Shown: positions 1-10,768 of the stretch, in pieces | Layout of the letters: each line of letters starts with the position of its first letter | Position numbering within the stretch: position 1 is the stretch's first letter | From: Rhizobium sp. CF122 | Lineage (GTDB): Bacteria > Pseudomonadota > Alphaproteobacteria > Rhizobiales > Rhizobiaceae | Direction: 5' to 3' | DNA length: 64,000 nt | Assembly: GCF_000282035.1 (NCBI RefSeq) | Contig: NZ_AKKA01000009.1 | Location: forward strand, 100,105 to 164,104 | The notes under the pieces: generated by a model | Told to the model about the DNA's origin: nothing | The model's input: the letters and a program-made list of their open reading frames with translations, nothing else | Databases searched by the model: none | Position numbers and translations under genes: made by a program

Positions 1-667
1 TGATGCGGCGGAAAATCTGGAAGAAGCTTGCGCCATCGACCTGCGCCGCCTTCACCAATTCGGTCGGAAAGGCCTCGTAATAGTTACGGAAGAAAAGCGT
101 CGTGAAGCCGAGACCATAGATGACGTGAACGGTGACGAGATTGACGGTCGGATTGCCGAAACCCAGCGATACGCCAATTTCGTTGCGCAACGTCGCCCCG
201 AACCGGCCGAGACTGCCAAGGATGGTCGCCATGGGCAGAAGCACCGACTGGAACGGAATGAAGCAGGCAAACAGCATCAGGCCGAATACCAGCGTGTGGC
301 CGGGGAAGCGCCACTTGGTCAGGATGTAGCCGTTGAGCGCCCCCATGATCGTCGAGATCGCCACAGCCGGGACGACCATCTTGATCGAGTTCCAGAAGTA
401 ACCCTTGATGCCGGCGCAGGTCAGACCGACGCAGGCCTCGCCCCAGGCCTTGAACCAGGGATCGATCGTCGGCGACTGCGGCAAGGCCAGCATATTGCCA
501 CTCTGGATTTCGTCCATCGTCTTGAACGAAGTCACAAGCATGACGAACAACGGCATCAGATAGATGATCGCGAATATGACCAGCAGGCCGTAGATGAAAA
601 TCCGACTGAACATTCTGGAGCGCGCAGCATTGGCCGCGTCGGACATGGTCGAGGTGACAGCGCTCAT
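1..667 (-). CDS. Carbohydrate ABC transporter permease (MalG-like), partial
   Basis: Second inner-membrane permease of a sugar importer; the C-terminus lies beyond the window edge, leaving about 222 codons. The start reads MSAVTSTMSDAANAARSRMF, followed by a first membrane segment (IYGLLVIFAIIYLMPLFVMLV) and a periplasmic loop containing SFKTMDEIQSG, as in MalG-type permeases. The cytoplasmic EAA loop that docks the ATPase is visible at the very edge (VKAAQVDGASFFQIFRR). The start codon overlaps the stop of the preceding permease gene as ATGA, so the two are translationally coupled. The ATPase gene is not in the window and probably lies to the left. The substrate cannot be read from this gene. 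Confidence 0.9.
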   Translation of the reverse strand, partial: MSAVTSTMSDAANAARSRMFSRIFIYGLLVIFAIIYLMPLFVMLVTSFKTMDEIQSGNMLALPQSPTIDPWFKAWGEACVGLTCAGIKGYFWNSIKMVVPAVAISTIMGALNGYILTKWRFPGHTLVFGLMLFACFIPFQSVLLPMATILGSLGRFGATLRNEIGVSLGFGNPTVNLVTVHVIYGLGFTTLFFRNYYEAFPTELVKAAQVDGASFFQIFRRI

Positions 668-1617
668 CGCGATTTCTCCCGGAGCTCGGAATAGAGATAG
701 GGAACGATGATCGCCGAGATCGTCATCAGCATGATCACCGCACTGGCCGAACCGACCGCCATCTCGTTCCGCTTGAACGTGTATTCGTACATGAAGTTCG
801 ACGGCAGCCAGGCCGAGCCACCCGGTCCGCCCGATGTCAGCGCCACGACAAGGTCGTAGGACTTGATCGCCATGTGGGCCAGCACGATGAAGGCCGACAG
901 GAAGATGGGTCTGAGCAGCGGAATAATGATGCGCCGATAGAGCTGCACCGTGGTTGCGCCGTCGATCTGCGCCGCCTTCATGATCTCGCTGTCGATGCCG
1001 CGAAGGCCGGCAAGGAACATCGCCATCACGAAGCCGGAGGCCTGCCAAACGCCGGCGATTACGACCGTGTAGATCACGAAATCCTTGTTCTTGATCCAGT
1101 CGAAGTGGAAGCTCGTCCAGCCGAACTGATGCAGTGTCTGCTCAAGGCCAAGGCCCGGATCGAGGAACCATTTCCAGGCAACACCAGTGACGATGAAGGA
1201 AAGCGCCATCGGGTACAGGAAGATCGGCCGCAGTATCCCCTCGCCGCGGATCTTCTGATCCAGCAAAATCGCCAGAAACAGTCCGAGCGCCAGGCATATG
1301 CCGATATAAAGGACGCCGAAAATGCCCATGTTGGTGATCGAGGTGTACCAACTCGAGGGCGGATCGCTTTCAAACGTCCAGCGCCAGAGCCGTTGATAGG
1401 CGCGCGGCCCGGTCAGGGCGTAAGACGGAAAGGTCTTGGAATTGGTAAAGGACAGATAGACCGTCCAGATGATGAAGCCGTAGACGAAAACAAGCGTGAT
1501 GGCGAAACTCGGCGCGAGCACGATCTTCGGCAGCGCGTCTTGCAGGCGCGCGCGGATTGAAATTGGCGTTCCCCGGTGTGGCGTAAGAACGGTTTTATCT
1601 GTAGTGATGGTGCTCAT
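664..1617 (-). CDS. Carbohydrate ABC transporter permease (MalF-like)
   Basis: 317-aa inner-membrane permease that would form the translocation channel with the downstream permease. About six hydrophobic segments are visible, the first at residues 30-55 (ITLVFVYGFIIWTVYLSF). The EAA docking loop is near residues 205-225 (SEIMKAAQIDGATTVQLYRR). The start is well supported: GGAGGAG lies about 8 nt upstream of the ATG. It sits about 80 nt downstream of the binding-protein gene and overlaps the next permease by 4 nt, so the three form one operon. The length and order (binding protein, MalF-like, MalG-like) match CUT1-type sugar importers such as the GtsABC glucose system, but the substrate is an inference. 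Confidence 0.92.
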   Translation of the reverse strand: MSTITTDKTVLTPHRGTPISIRARLQDALPKIVLAPSFAITLVFVYGFIIWTVYLSFTNSKTFPSYALTGPRAYQRLWRWTFESDPPSSWYTSITNMGIFGVLYIGICLALGLFLAILLDQKIRGEGILRPIFLYPMALSFIVTGVAWKWFLDPGLGLEQTLHQFGWTSFHFDWIKNKDFVIYTVVIAGVWQASGFVMAMFLAGLRGIDSEIMKAAQIDGATTVQLYRRIIIPLLRPIFLSAFIVLAHMAIKSYDLVVALTSGGPGGSAWLPSNFMYEYTFKRNEMAVGSASAVIMLMTISAIIVPYLYSELREKSR

Positions 1618-1697
1618 GGGTTCATCTCCTCCGACGATGTCGTCCGTTGCGGAGCCTTCCCCGCCACGAGGGCGGGGAAGACCGCGGGAGGCCTTGA

Positions 1698-2957
1698 TTA
1701 CTTGGCGTCCTCAATTGCCTTGACGAGTTCTTCGACCGCCTGATCGGAGGTCTTGATCTGGCCATGCACGAATTTGGAGACGACGTCCTTGTAAGCATTG
1801 GCGACTGCCGGAGGAGCGCCATAGCCCTGCGCCAGCGAGCCGAACAGCGTGCCGCCTTCGTTCGCCTTCTTCAGGTCGGCGATACCCTTCTTGCCACAAG
1901 CATCGAAGTCGGTATCCGGCACGTCGGTACGGGCAGGAACCGAGCCCTTGACGACGTTGAATGCCGACTGGAAGCTCTTGGAAAGAGTTGCCGTTGCAAG
2001 CGCGACCTGGGCGGCCTTGCGATCGTCCGGCACATTGAACATCCCAAACATGTCGGAGTTGTAGATCACGCTGCCGTCAGTGCCCGGGAAGCGGTAGCAC
2101 AGGAAGTCCGTATTCGGCGTCTTCTTGGCCGCTACGAATTCGCCCTTCGCCCAGTCGCCCATGACCTGAACGAGTGCATCGCCCTTGATGACCATGGCCG
2201 TTGCGAGGTTCCAGTCACGTCCGGAGAAGTTCGGATCGACGTAGGTGACCATCTTCTGGAGATTGTCGAACGACTTCTTCATCGTGTCCGACTTCAGAGA
2301 CCCCTCGTCGAGATCGTTCATAGCCTTCTTGTAGAACTCGGGCCCACCTGTCGACAGCACGATGGAGTCGAACATCGTCGCCTCCTGCCAGTTCTGGCCT
2401 CCGAGCGCGAGCGGGGTGACACCTGCCGCCTTGGCCTTGTCGAGCAGTGCAATCAGGTCGTCGAAGGTCTTCGGCTCGGTACCGCCGATCTTGTCCATGA
2501 CGGCCTTGTTGATCCACAGCCAATTGACCGAGTGAACGTTGACCGGAGCGGCAACCCACTTGCCGTCATACATCGAGAACTTCTGCAAAGCAGCCGGGAC
2601 CGACTTGTCCCAGCCCTCTTTCACCGCCGTCTCGGTAAGGTCGCCCATGACACCGGCCTGTGCGTAGTCGAGAACGGTATAGCCGAGCATCTGAGACGCC
2701 GTCGGATAGGTGCCCGCAGCAACCATGGCCTTGAGCGCGGTCATTGCCGCGTCACCACCACCGCCAGCGACCGGCACGTCCTTCCAGGCAAACCCTTCCT
2801 TCGCCAGATCCTCCTTCAGGACATTGAGGGCCGCGGCCTCGCCGCCCGACGTCCACCAATGCAGCATCTGCACTTCTTTCACGTCGGCGGCCTTGGCGGC
2901 GCCGAGGCCAGCTACCGTCATTGTCACCAAAGCAGTCGTCATCAAAAACTTGCGCAT
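1698..2957 (-). CDS. Sugar-binding protein of ABC importer (family 1)
   Basis: 419-aa periplasmic binding protein that delivers a sugar to the two downstream permeases. A Sec signal peptide is clear (MRKFLMTTALVTMTVAGLGAAKA). The mature start (VKEVQMLHWWTSGGEAAAL) and the later VPVAGGGGDAAMTALKAM stretch resemble the GtsA-like glucose/mannose-binding group. I chose the ATG at 2957 because GGGAGGAAAACG precedes it; an upstream in-frame extension lacks a ribosome site and would hide the signal peptide. It is the first gene of the operon and diverges from the LacI gene, with two candidate operators between. Expression is therefore probably substrate-induced through that repressor. The exact ligand is not certain. 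Confidence 0.92.
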   Translation of the reverse strand: MRKFLMTTALVTMTVAGLGAAKAADVKEVQMLHWWTSGGEAAALNVLKEDLAKEGFAWKDVPVAGGGGDAAMTALKAMVAAGTYPTASQMLGYTVLDYAQAGVMGDLTETAVKEGWDKSVPAALQKFSMYDGKWVAAPVNVHSVNWLWINKAVMDKIGGTEPKTFDDLIALLDKAKAAGVTPLALGGQNWQEATMFDSIVLSTGGPEFYKKAMNDLDEGSLKSDTMKKSFDNLQKMVTYVDPNFSGRDWNLATAMVIKGDALVQVMGDWAKGEFVAAKKTPNTDFLCYRFPGTDGSVIYNSDMFGMFNVPDDRKAAQVALATATLSKSFQSAFNVVKGSVPARTDVPDTDFDACGKKGIADLKKANEGGTLFGSLAQGYGAPPAVANAYKDVVSKFVHGQIKTSDQAVEELVKAIEDAK

Positions 2958-3071
2958 CGTTTTCCTCCCGGTTTGCAAGTTCACAAAAGCGGAGAATCCG
3001 CGTTCAAAAGCCCGTGCACACTCCCCGCACAAAGGCCCTGGCTATCACGGCGAAAACGCCGCTTGCGTTAA

Positions 3072-3087
3072 TTTAAAACGTTATAAA
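3072..3087. promoter_or_regulatory. Candidate LacI-family operator 1 (sugar importer side)
   Basis: TTTAAAACGTTATAAA is a near-perfect palindrome centred on the AACGTT typical of LacI-family operators. It lies about 115 bp upstream of the binding-protein start. The 12-mer ATTTAAAACGTT recurs at 3202-3213. Binding by the adjacent regulator is inferred. Confidence 0.6.
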
Positions 3088-3202
3088 CTTAACCAAGTCA
3101 AGTCACACGCGTCGCCTTTCCACGTTCGAGAAACACAAGTTACCGTATGTTTTTGTTTGTTTTTTAGCATGAACTGCAGCACAAGCGAAACTGAGCCGCA
3201 AA

Positions 3203-3214
3203 TTTAAAACGTTT
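3203..3214. promoter_or_regulatory. Candidate LacI-family operator 2 (regulator side)
   Basis: TTTAAAACGTTT repeats the core of the first site about 131 bp away, 75 bp before the LacI start. Two copies at this distance would allow looping or autoregulation; that role is inferred. Confidence 0.55.
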
Positions 3215-3288
3215 CCAGTCCGGCATTGCGTCGGCTTGGCTGTCGCGTTAGTGTCCGGCCATCCGACCCCTTTGGAGGAAAGCCGAGC

Positions 3289-4347
3289 GTGTCTCGCATC
3301 GCAATGCCGCCCACGACCAGATCGACCCGCAGGACCGGCAAACCAACGCTGCGTACCATCGCGGATATGGCAGGCCTTGCCGTAACCACGGTGTCGAGGG
3401 CGCTGTCGGACGACCCGGTGATCAATCACGAAACCCGCAAGCGTGTCCGCGAGATCGCGATTCAGGTCGGCTATTCCCCCGATCGCGCCGCCCAGCGCCT
3501 GAAGACCGGCCGCACAAATGTCATCGCCATCCTGCTTGAGCCGCACGAGGAAATCCTCGGCTATGGCACCTCGATCATGTCCGGCATCGCCAAGGCGCTG
3601 CAGGGCACCGCCTACCATCTGATCGTCATGCCCAACCTGCCGCACACAACCAACATCGAGGCGGTCAACTACATCATGCGCAACCACATGGCCGACGGCC
3701 TGGTCATGTCGCGCACCGAACCTTTCGACCCACGCGTGCGGTTGCTGATGGAGCACGATTTTCCGTTCGTCACCCATGGCCGTACCGAACTTTCGACCCC
3801 GCATCCTTATGTCGACTACGACAATTTCACGTTCGCCTACGAGGCAACCAAGCGGCTGATCGTCAAGGGGCGCCGCAAGCCGGCTCTGATCAGCGGCCCG
3901 ATGCAGTTCAGCTTCGGCAGCCATATCCTGCATGGCTTCATGACCGCCGTTCGCGAAGCCGGCTGCGCCTATGAGGTCATCTCCGGGATCGACCTCGATC
4001 ATCCGGCAGGCGCCATTCGCGACCGCATCGCCCGACGCCATCGGGAACCCGACCCACCCGATGCCTTCACCTGCGGCGGCGAAGTCTGCGCGCTCGCCAC
4101 CGTCACCGGCATGAGCGACTGCGGTCTCACACTCGGCGTTGAATACGACATCGTCGCCAAGCAGACGTCCCAGCTCCTCTCCGCCATCCAACCGAAGGTG
4201 GAGACCATCTATGAAGACCTGACGGCCACCGGCGAGCAGATCGGCCGCATTCTGAAGAAACGGATCGGCGGCGAGACGGATATGGACCAGTTGCAGGTAC
4301 TGCTGACGCCGCAGCCACCCCTTTCCGCAGAAGCTGGAAGCAGCTGA
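3289..4347 (+). CDS. LacI-family transcriptional regulator
   Basis: About 352-aa DNA-binding repressor, probably controlling the divergent sugar importer. The N-terminal helix-turn-helix is canonical (LRTIADMAGLAVTTVSRALS), followed by the hinge (GYSPDRAAQRLKTGRTNVIA) and a periplasmic-binding-protein-like effector domain. I chose GTG at 3289 because GGAGG sits 10 nt upstream; ATG at 3304 is an alternative that removes five residues. Two palindromic sites with the LacI-type AACGTT core lie in the shared intergenic region. The effector is presumably the transported sugar or a derivative; this is inferred from position only. Confidence 0.93.
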   Translation: MSRIAMPPTTRSTRRTGKPTLRTIADMAGLAVTTVSRALSDDPVINHETRKRVREIAIQVGYSPDRAAQRLKTGRTNVIAILLEPHEEILGYGTSIMSGIAKALQGTAYHLIVMPNLPHTTNIEAVNYIMRNHMADGLVMSRTEPFDPRVRLLMEHDFPFVTHGRTELSTPHPYVDYDNFTFAYEATKRLIVKGRRKPALISGPMQFSFGSHILHGFMTAVREAGCAYEVISGIDLDHPAGAIRDRIARRHREPDPPDAFTCGGEVCALATVTGMSDCGLTLGVEYDIVAKQTSQLLSAIQPKVETIYEDLTATGEQIGRILKKRIGGETDMDQLQVLLTPQPPLSAEAGSS

Positions 4348-4561
4348 CAGCTGCGTTCTTGAACTCCGACCAGAAGTGGCGCCGGTCAAACGCCAGCCCG
4401 CATCCCCACCCATCCGGCAGAGACCCAATTTGGCCCGGTCCTGGAGCGCGGGAATGAGAAAGCGAAAGGCACGCCAGTTGCCACAAGCGAACGTGCGACT
4501 AGCGAACGTCGATCCAGCCATCTGCTCCCTCCCTTCTCCCACTTAAGCTCCCTCGGTAATC

Positions 4562-6067
4562 TTACCGCGGCATCCACCAGCCAGTGCGGCCGCCGATATG
4601 CATGTTGAGCGTCTTGGTTTCGGTGTAATCCTCCACCGCGTGGCGGCCGAGTTCACGACCGAGCCCCGATTGCTTGTATCCTCCAAACGGCAGCTCGGAA
4701 GCCCCGTCCATGAAGGTGTTCATCCAGATCGTCCCGGCTCGCACCTTGCGCCCGACAGTCAGGCAGGTATCGAAGTCACGGCTCCAGACCCCTGCCGAAA
4801 GACCGTAGTCGATGGCGTTGGCGACCTGGATTGCCTCCGCCGTGGTTTCGAACGCGAGAACGGACAGGACAGGACCGAAGACCTCCTCGCGCGCAACCGC
4901 CATACCGGGCGTCACCGCCTCGAGGATGGTCGGCGCCATGTATTGGCCCATACCCAGGTCAAGTTTTTCGCCGCCATGCGCGACTTGCGCGCCGCTGCTG
5001 GTTGCGCCGGCCACGTAACCGGCAATCTTGTCCAGATGCTGCGGCGTGATGATAGCACCAACTTGCGTGGTTGGATCGAGCGGATCGCCAACTTTGACGT
5101 CCTTCGAGAGGTCAGCAACGCGCCTGACGACATCGGAAGCGATGCTCTTGTGCAGGATGAGACGGGAGCCTGCATTGCAGCACTCACCGGCATTGAAATA
5201 AGCACCGAAAACGGCCGCATCGATGAACGCATCGAGATCCGCATCGGGGAACACGATCTGCGGGTTCTTGCCGCCCAGTTCCAGCGAGACCTTTTTGAGT
5301 GTCTGCGCGGCATTCGCCATGGTGAGTTTGCCGACACCGGTGGAGCCGGTGAAAGACACCATGTCGACCTCCGGATGGGACGTCAGGACTGCTCCGACCT
5401 CTGGCCCCGTACCGGTGACAATGTTGACAACGCCGTCCGAAACGCCCGCTTCCTGGAGGATTTCGCCAAGCACAAGCGTCGACCCCGAGGTCAACTCCGA
5501 CGGCTTGACGACGGTCGTGCATCCGGCTGCTAGGGCAAAGGGAAGCTTCTGGCCGACGATCAGGAACGGAAAGTTCCAGGGAGTGATAATCGACACCACA
5601 CCGATCGCTTCGCGCAAGACAACGCCAAGCGTGCCGTCTCCAAGCGTGTTGTAGCTCTCGCCGTGCAAATCGCGCGCAAGGGCCGCCGCGTAGCGCCAAA
5701 TGTCAACCGAGCCCGCGATCTCGCCGCGCACCTGGGAGATCGGCTTGCCGGCCTCGATCGCGTCCAGGAAGGTGAGCTCTTCTGCACGAGCAGCGATTAA
5801 ATCAGCCGCCTTGAGCAAAATGGCAGACCGCTCGGAAGCGGTCATTCGCGGCCACGGCCCGTGATCGAAGGCCTTGCGAGCGGCGAGGATCGCGCGCTCG
5901 GCATCCGCTTTGCTGCCAGTCGGGAAACGGCTCACAACGACGCCATGGCTCGGCGCAACGCGCTCGATCGGCTGGGCGGACCCCGCTTCCCACTTGCCAT
6001 CGACCAGCATCTTGAAGTCGCGGATCTTGTGGTCGCTAAGCGCCTTTGGATTGACCAGAACCGTCAT
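4562..6067 (-). CDS. NAD(P)-dependent aldehyde dehydrogenase
   Basis: 501-aa cytoplasmic enzyme oxidising an aldehyde to its acid. All family signatures are present: the oxyanion/cofactor motif TPWNFPF, the Rossmann motif GFTGSTGVG, the general-base LELGGKNP, the catalytic cysteine in NAGECCNAGSR, and EEVFGPVLSV near the C-terminus. The stop of the upstream enoyl-CoA hydratase overlaps the ATG as TAATG, and GGGAG lies about 7 nt ahead, which favours ATG 6067 over ATG 6073. It is the last gene of a five-gene operon headed by a LacI regulator. Partners suggest it handles an aldehyde made during acyl-CoA or sugar-derived catabolism; the substrate is unknown. Confidence 0.93.
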   Translation of the reverse strand: MTVLVNPKALSDHKIRDFKMLVDGKWEAGSAQPIERVAPSHGVVVSRFPTGSKADAERAILAARKAFDHGPWPRMTASERSAILLKAADLIAARAEELTFLDAIEAGKPISQVRGEIAGSVDIWRYAAALARDLHGESYNTLGDGTLGVVLREAIGVVSIITPWNFPFLIVGQKLPFALAAGCTTVVKPSELTSGSTLVLGEILQEAGVSDGVVNIVTGTGPEVGAVLTSHPEVDMVSFTGSTGVGKLTMANAAQTLKKVSLELGGKNPQIVFPDADLDAFIDAAVFGAYFNAGECCNAGSRLILHKSIASDVVRRVADLSKDVKVGDPLDPTTQVGAIITPQHLDKIAGYVAGATSSGAQVAHGGEKLDLGMGQYMAPTILEAVTPGMAVAREEVFGPVLSVLAFETTAEAIQVANAIDYGLSAGVWSRDFDTCLTVGRKVRAGTIWMNTFMDGASELPFGGYKQSGLGRELGRHAVEDYTETKTLNMHIGGRTGWWMPR

Positions 6068-6846
6068 TACCATTCTCCCTTGAATTTGGCCGGGCGCTTT
6101 TCGCTGAAAGACGCGACGCCCTCCTTGAGATCGGCGGTCTTCGCGACCAGGATCGAACCCAGCGCTTCGACGGCAGTGCCGTTGTCCTCGCCATTTGCCG
6201 AAGCGATCATCAGCTTCACGATCTCCAGCGCGGCAGGCCCTCTCGACGCAACCCGTTGCGCATATTCCTTCGCGGCATTGACTGCGTTGCCGCTCGATGT
6301 GACCGCATCCACAACCCCGAGCACACGGGCTTCCTCGGCGGTGAATATCTCACCACCCAGCGCCATGCGGCGAACCACCTGCGCGCCGAAGCGCTTCACA
6401 AGGCGTTGCGTGCCGGACCAGCCGGGGACCATGCCGAGGCCCGTTTCGGGCAGCCCGATCTTGATGTGCTCTTCGGCAATACGAATGTCGGCGACACCGG
6501 CAAGCTCCAGCCCGCCACCGAGAGCGTGGCCATTCAGGGCCGCGATCAGCGGCACCCTGAGGGTCGCAAGTCTCTCGAACACTCGATGGCCGTGACGCAC
6601 CCAGGCATGGCCGAACTCCTGCGGCTGCATACCGCCCCACGCCTTGATATCGCCACCAGCCGAGAAGCCCTTGCCCTCACCTGTCAGGATTGCCACTCGC
6701 ACGTCGGCGTTAGCCTCGACATCGTCGGCGGCATCCGCGAGCGCCTTTAGCATGTCCAGATCGAGCGCGTTCAGCTTCTCCGGCCGCGATACCGTCATGA
6801 TCGCGACGTGATCCTCGACCTGGATCCTGACCGTGCCGCTAGCCAT
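6067..6846 (-). CDS. Enoyl-CoA hydratase/isomerase (crotonase family)
   Basis: 259-aa crotonase-fold enzyme acting on acyl-CoA thioesters. The oxyanion-hole segments are visible (GKGFSAGGDIKAW and NGHALGGGLELA), and both catalytic glutamates of true hydratases appear to be present (GGGLELA and LPETGLG). I chose ATG 6846 (MASGTVRIQ) because GGAGGG precedes it; it overlaps the CoA-transferase stop by 8 nt. Its own stop overlaps the aldehyde dehydrogenase start. With the CoA-transferase next door it likely hydrates or isomerises the CoA ester formed there. The precise substrate is not readable from sequence. Confidence 0.92.
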   Translation of the reverse strand: MASGTVRIQVEDHVAIMTVSRPEKLNALDLDMLKALADAADDVEANADVRVAILTGEGKGFSAGGDIKAWGGMQPQEFGHAWVRHGHRVFERLATLRVPLIAALNGHALGGGLELAGVADIRIAEEHIKIGLPETGLGMVPGWSGTQRLVKRFGAQVVRRMALGGEIFTAEEARVLGVVDAVTSSGNAVNAAKEYAQRVASRGPAALEIVKLMIASANGEDNGTAVEALGSILVAKTADLKEGVASFSEKRPAKFKGEW

Positions 6847-8452
6847 TAAAGACACCCTCCAGAACGCCGGTGCTCTTCTTCGGCAGAGACAGGCCTATGT
6901 TTGCTTCGCCAAAGAGCTTCGCATCCATAACCTTGAGGTCCTTCGCTACGATCAGCGGGAATTCGGATTGATCGAGGATGTGGCTCTGCAGGTCGATGCC
7001 CGGTGCGATCTCCGTCAGAACGACGCCTTCTGGCATTAACTTCATCACGCACCGCTCGGTGACATAAGTGATGTCTTGGCCTTGCTCGATCGCCCGCTTA
7101 CCAGAGAAGGTGACATGCTCGACCTCGTTGACGAGCTTCTTCAGCTTGCCTTCCTTCTCGATCACCAACTTGCCGTCGATGATGGCAAGCTTCGCCCCAG
7201 CGTTGAACATGCCGGAGAATACGATCTTCTTCGCCCGCGCTGTGATATCGACGAAGCCGCCGGCCCCCGCTGTCACGTGGGGACGGAACGAGAGCTTAGA
7301 GACGTTCACGGAACCATTCTTGTCGATCTCAAGGAAAGACAGCAGCGACGCATCGAAACCAGCGCCCTGAAAGTAGGTGAACTGATATGGCGACGGCATA
7401 TAGGCATCGGCGTTCGATGCGCAGCCAAACGCGAAGTCCAGCAAAGGGACGCCGCCGACGGCTCCCTGCTCGATGACCCAGGTGACTGCGCCGTGCAGCC
7501 CCTCCTCAAGCAGGATGCGCGGCACGTTGGCAGAAATGCCGAATCCCAGATTGACGCAGCTGCCCGCCTGCAGCTCCTGCGCAACGCGGCGCGCGATGAC
7601 CTTCTGGATATTGAATTCCGGAACGCGAAAACTGTCCAGCGGCCGAAAGATTTCGCCTGAGATGGCCGGATCGTAGAGCGTCTGTGTGGTTTGCTTCTGG
7701 TCCGGATCGACGATGACATAGTCGACCAACATGCCAGGTACACGCACGTCATGCGGCTTCAGCGAACCTTCCTTGGTAATCCGCTTGACCTGGGCGATGA
7801 CGATGCCGCCATTGTTGCGGGCAGCAAGCGCCTGATCTAAGCCGCCGAGATAGGCGCCTTCGTGCTCATACGTAAGGTTGCCGCGCTCGTCCGCGGTTGT
7901 CGCACGGATGATGGCGACCTGCGGCACGATCGACGGGAAGAACAGCCAGTCCTCTCCTTCGAACAAGACACGCTTGACTACGGGCTCCTCTGCCCCAAGG
8001 TCGTTCATCGCGCAGCCCTGCCTCTTCGGGTCGACGAACGTGTCGATACCAACCTTTGTCAGAACGCCGGGGCGTTTGGCAGCAGCCTCCCGATGAATAT
8101 CGAACATGATGCCCGAAGGAATATTGTAGGCCGGAATCTCATTGTTCGTGATCATCTGCCAGATCAGCGGTGGCTCCGCGCTGGATGGACCCGATGGATA
8201 GGAACCGCCGACGATCTTCTTCAACAGCCCCTTCTTGGCGATGTGGTCGACGCCCTTGATGCCGCTCATGTCACCTGCCGCGATCGGATGCAGCGTTGTG
8301 ATATCCCGCGGATGACCGGTGGTGTCGAAGCGCTCGCCAATCGCCTTCAACATCAGGTCGGGGCAGCCAAGGCCGCTCGATGACGACACAGATACGACGG
8401 CTCCGTCGGGGATCAGTGCGGCAGCTTCGGCCGGGGTGATGTGCTTGCTCAT
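6839..8452 (-). CDS. Acyl-CoA:acetate/3-ketoacid CoA-transferase (YdiF-like, fused subunits)
   Basis: 537-aa family I CoA-transferase with the alpha and beta halves fused in one chain, as in the YdiF group. It moves CoA from a donor thioester to a free acid through a glutamyl-CoA intermediate. The likely catalytic glutamate is in VIEQGAVGG, matching the EXG motif; the N-terminal half carries SSSGLGCPDLM and the SYPSGPSS loop. The gene follows the oxidoreductase by 9 nt and overlaps the enoyl-CoA hydratase, so it is central to the operon. Its presence in a LacI/Gfo-Idh-MocA sugar-type locus is unusual and suggests a sugar-like or keto-acid substrate is activated to a CoA ester. Confidence 0.92.
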   Translation of the reverse strand: MSKHITPAEAAALIPDGAVVSVSSSSGLGCPDLMLKAIGERFDTTGHPRDITTLHPIAAGDMSGIKGVDHIAKKGLLKKIVGGSYPSGPSSAEPPLIWQMITNNEIPAYNIPSGIMFDIHREAAAKRPGVLTKVGIDTFVDPKRQGCAMNDLGAEEPVVKRVLFEGEDWLFFPSIVPQVAIIRATTADERGNLTYEHEGAYLGGLDQALAARNNGGIVIAQVKRITKEGSLKPHDVRVPGMLVDYVIVDPDQKQTTQTLYDPAISGEIFRPLDSFRVPEFNIQKVIARRVAQELQAGSCVNLGFGISANVPRILLEEGLHGAVTWVIEQGAVGGVPLLDFAFGCASNADAYMPSPYQFTYFQGAGFDASLLSFLEIDKNGSVNVSKLSFRPHVTAGAGGFVDITARAKKIVFSGMFNAGAKLAIIDGKLVIEKEGKLKKLVNEVEHVTFSGKRAIEQGQDITYVTERCVMKLMPEGVVLTEIAPGIDLQSHILDQSEFPLIVAKDLKVMDAKLFGEANIGLSLPKKSTGVLEGVFNG

Positions 8453-8461
8453 TGGGATGAC

Positions 8462-10509
<2,048 letters not shown>

Positions 10510-10551
10510 GAAATTCCTCCCAGCGCTCTCGCCAACTTGGACGCTACATAA

Positions 10552-10565
10552 TTGGAACGTTCCAA
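10552..10565. promoter_or_regulatory. LacI-family operator, perfect palindrome
   Basis: TTGGAACGTTCCAA is a perfect 14-bp palindrome, 43 bp upstream of the regulator's start. The same TTGGAACG half-site recurs in the site near the DUF993 gene. Binding by the adjacent LacI protein is inferred from form and position. Confidence 0.75.
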
Positions 10566-10717
10566 ATATGTCAAGCGCAATCTTCATCTGGCCACGACGG
10601 CGAAAATCAAATCGAAAAGGCAATTATCATTTTGATTCTACTACATTTTCTATATTAAAAACAACCTCATTACGCTTGCCATCTACCGAAACTAAAGAAT
10701 CAGAAAAACACTATTGC

Positions 10718-10737
10718 AATTTGGAACGATCCAAATT
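10718..10737. promoter_or_regulatory. LacI-family operator near DUF993 gene
   Basis: AATTTGGAACGATCCAAATT is a 20-bp palindrome with one mismatched pair at the centre, 32 bp upstream of the DUF993 start. It matches the site at 10552. Together they suggest coordinated control of both divergent units. Confidence 0.75.
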
Positions 10738-10768
10738 ATTGCGTCGTTAGCTGTCGAGGAGGATCACA

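Noticed and set aside
1764..3071. 435-aa open frame on the plus strand
   Set aside because: Antisense to the sugar-binding protein, whose signal peptide, ribosome site and operon place are clear.
3103..4542. 479-aa open frame on the minus strand
   Set aside because: It lies opposite the LacI gene and runs through its operator region; the protein is low in family-like patterns and has no ribosome site.
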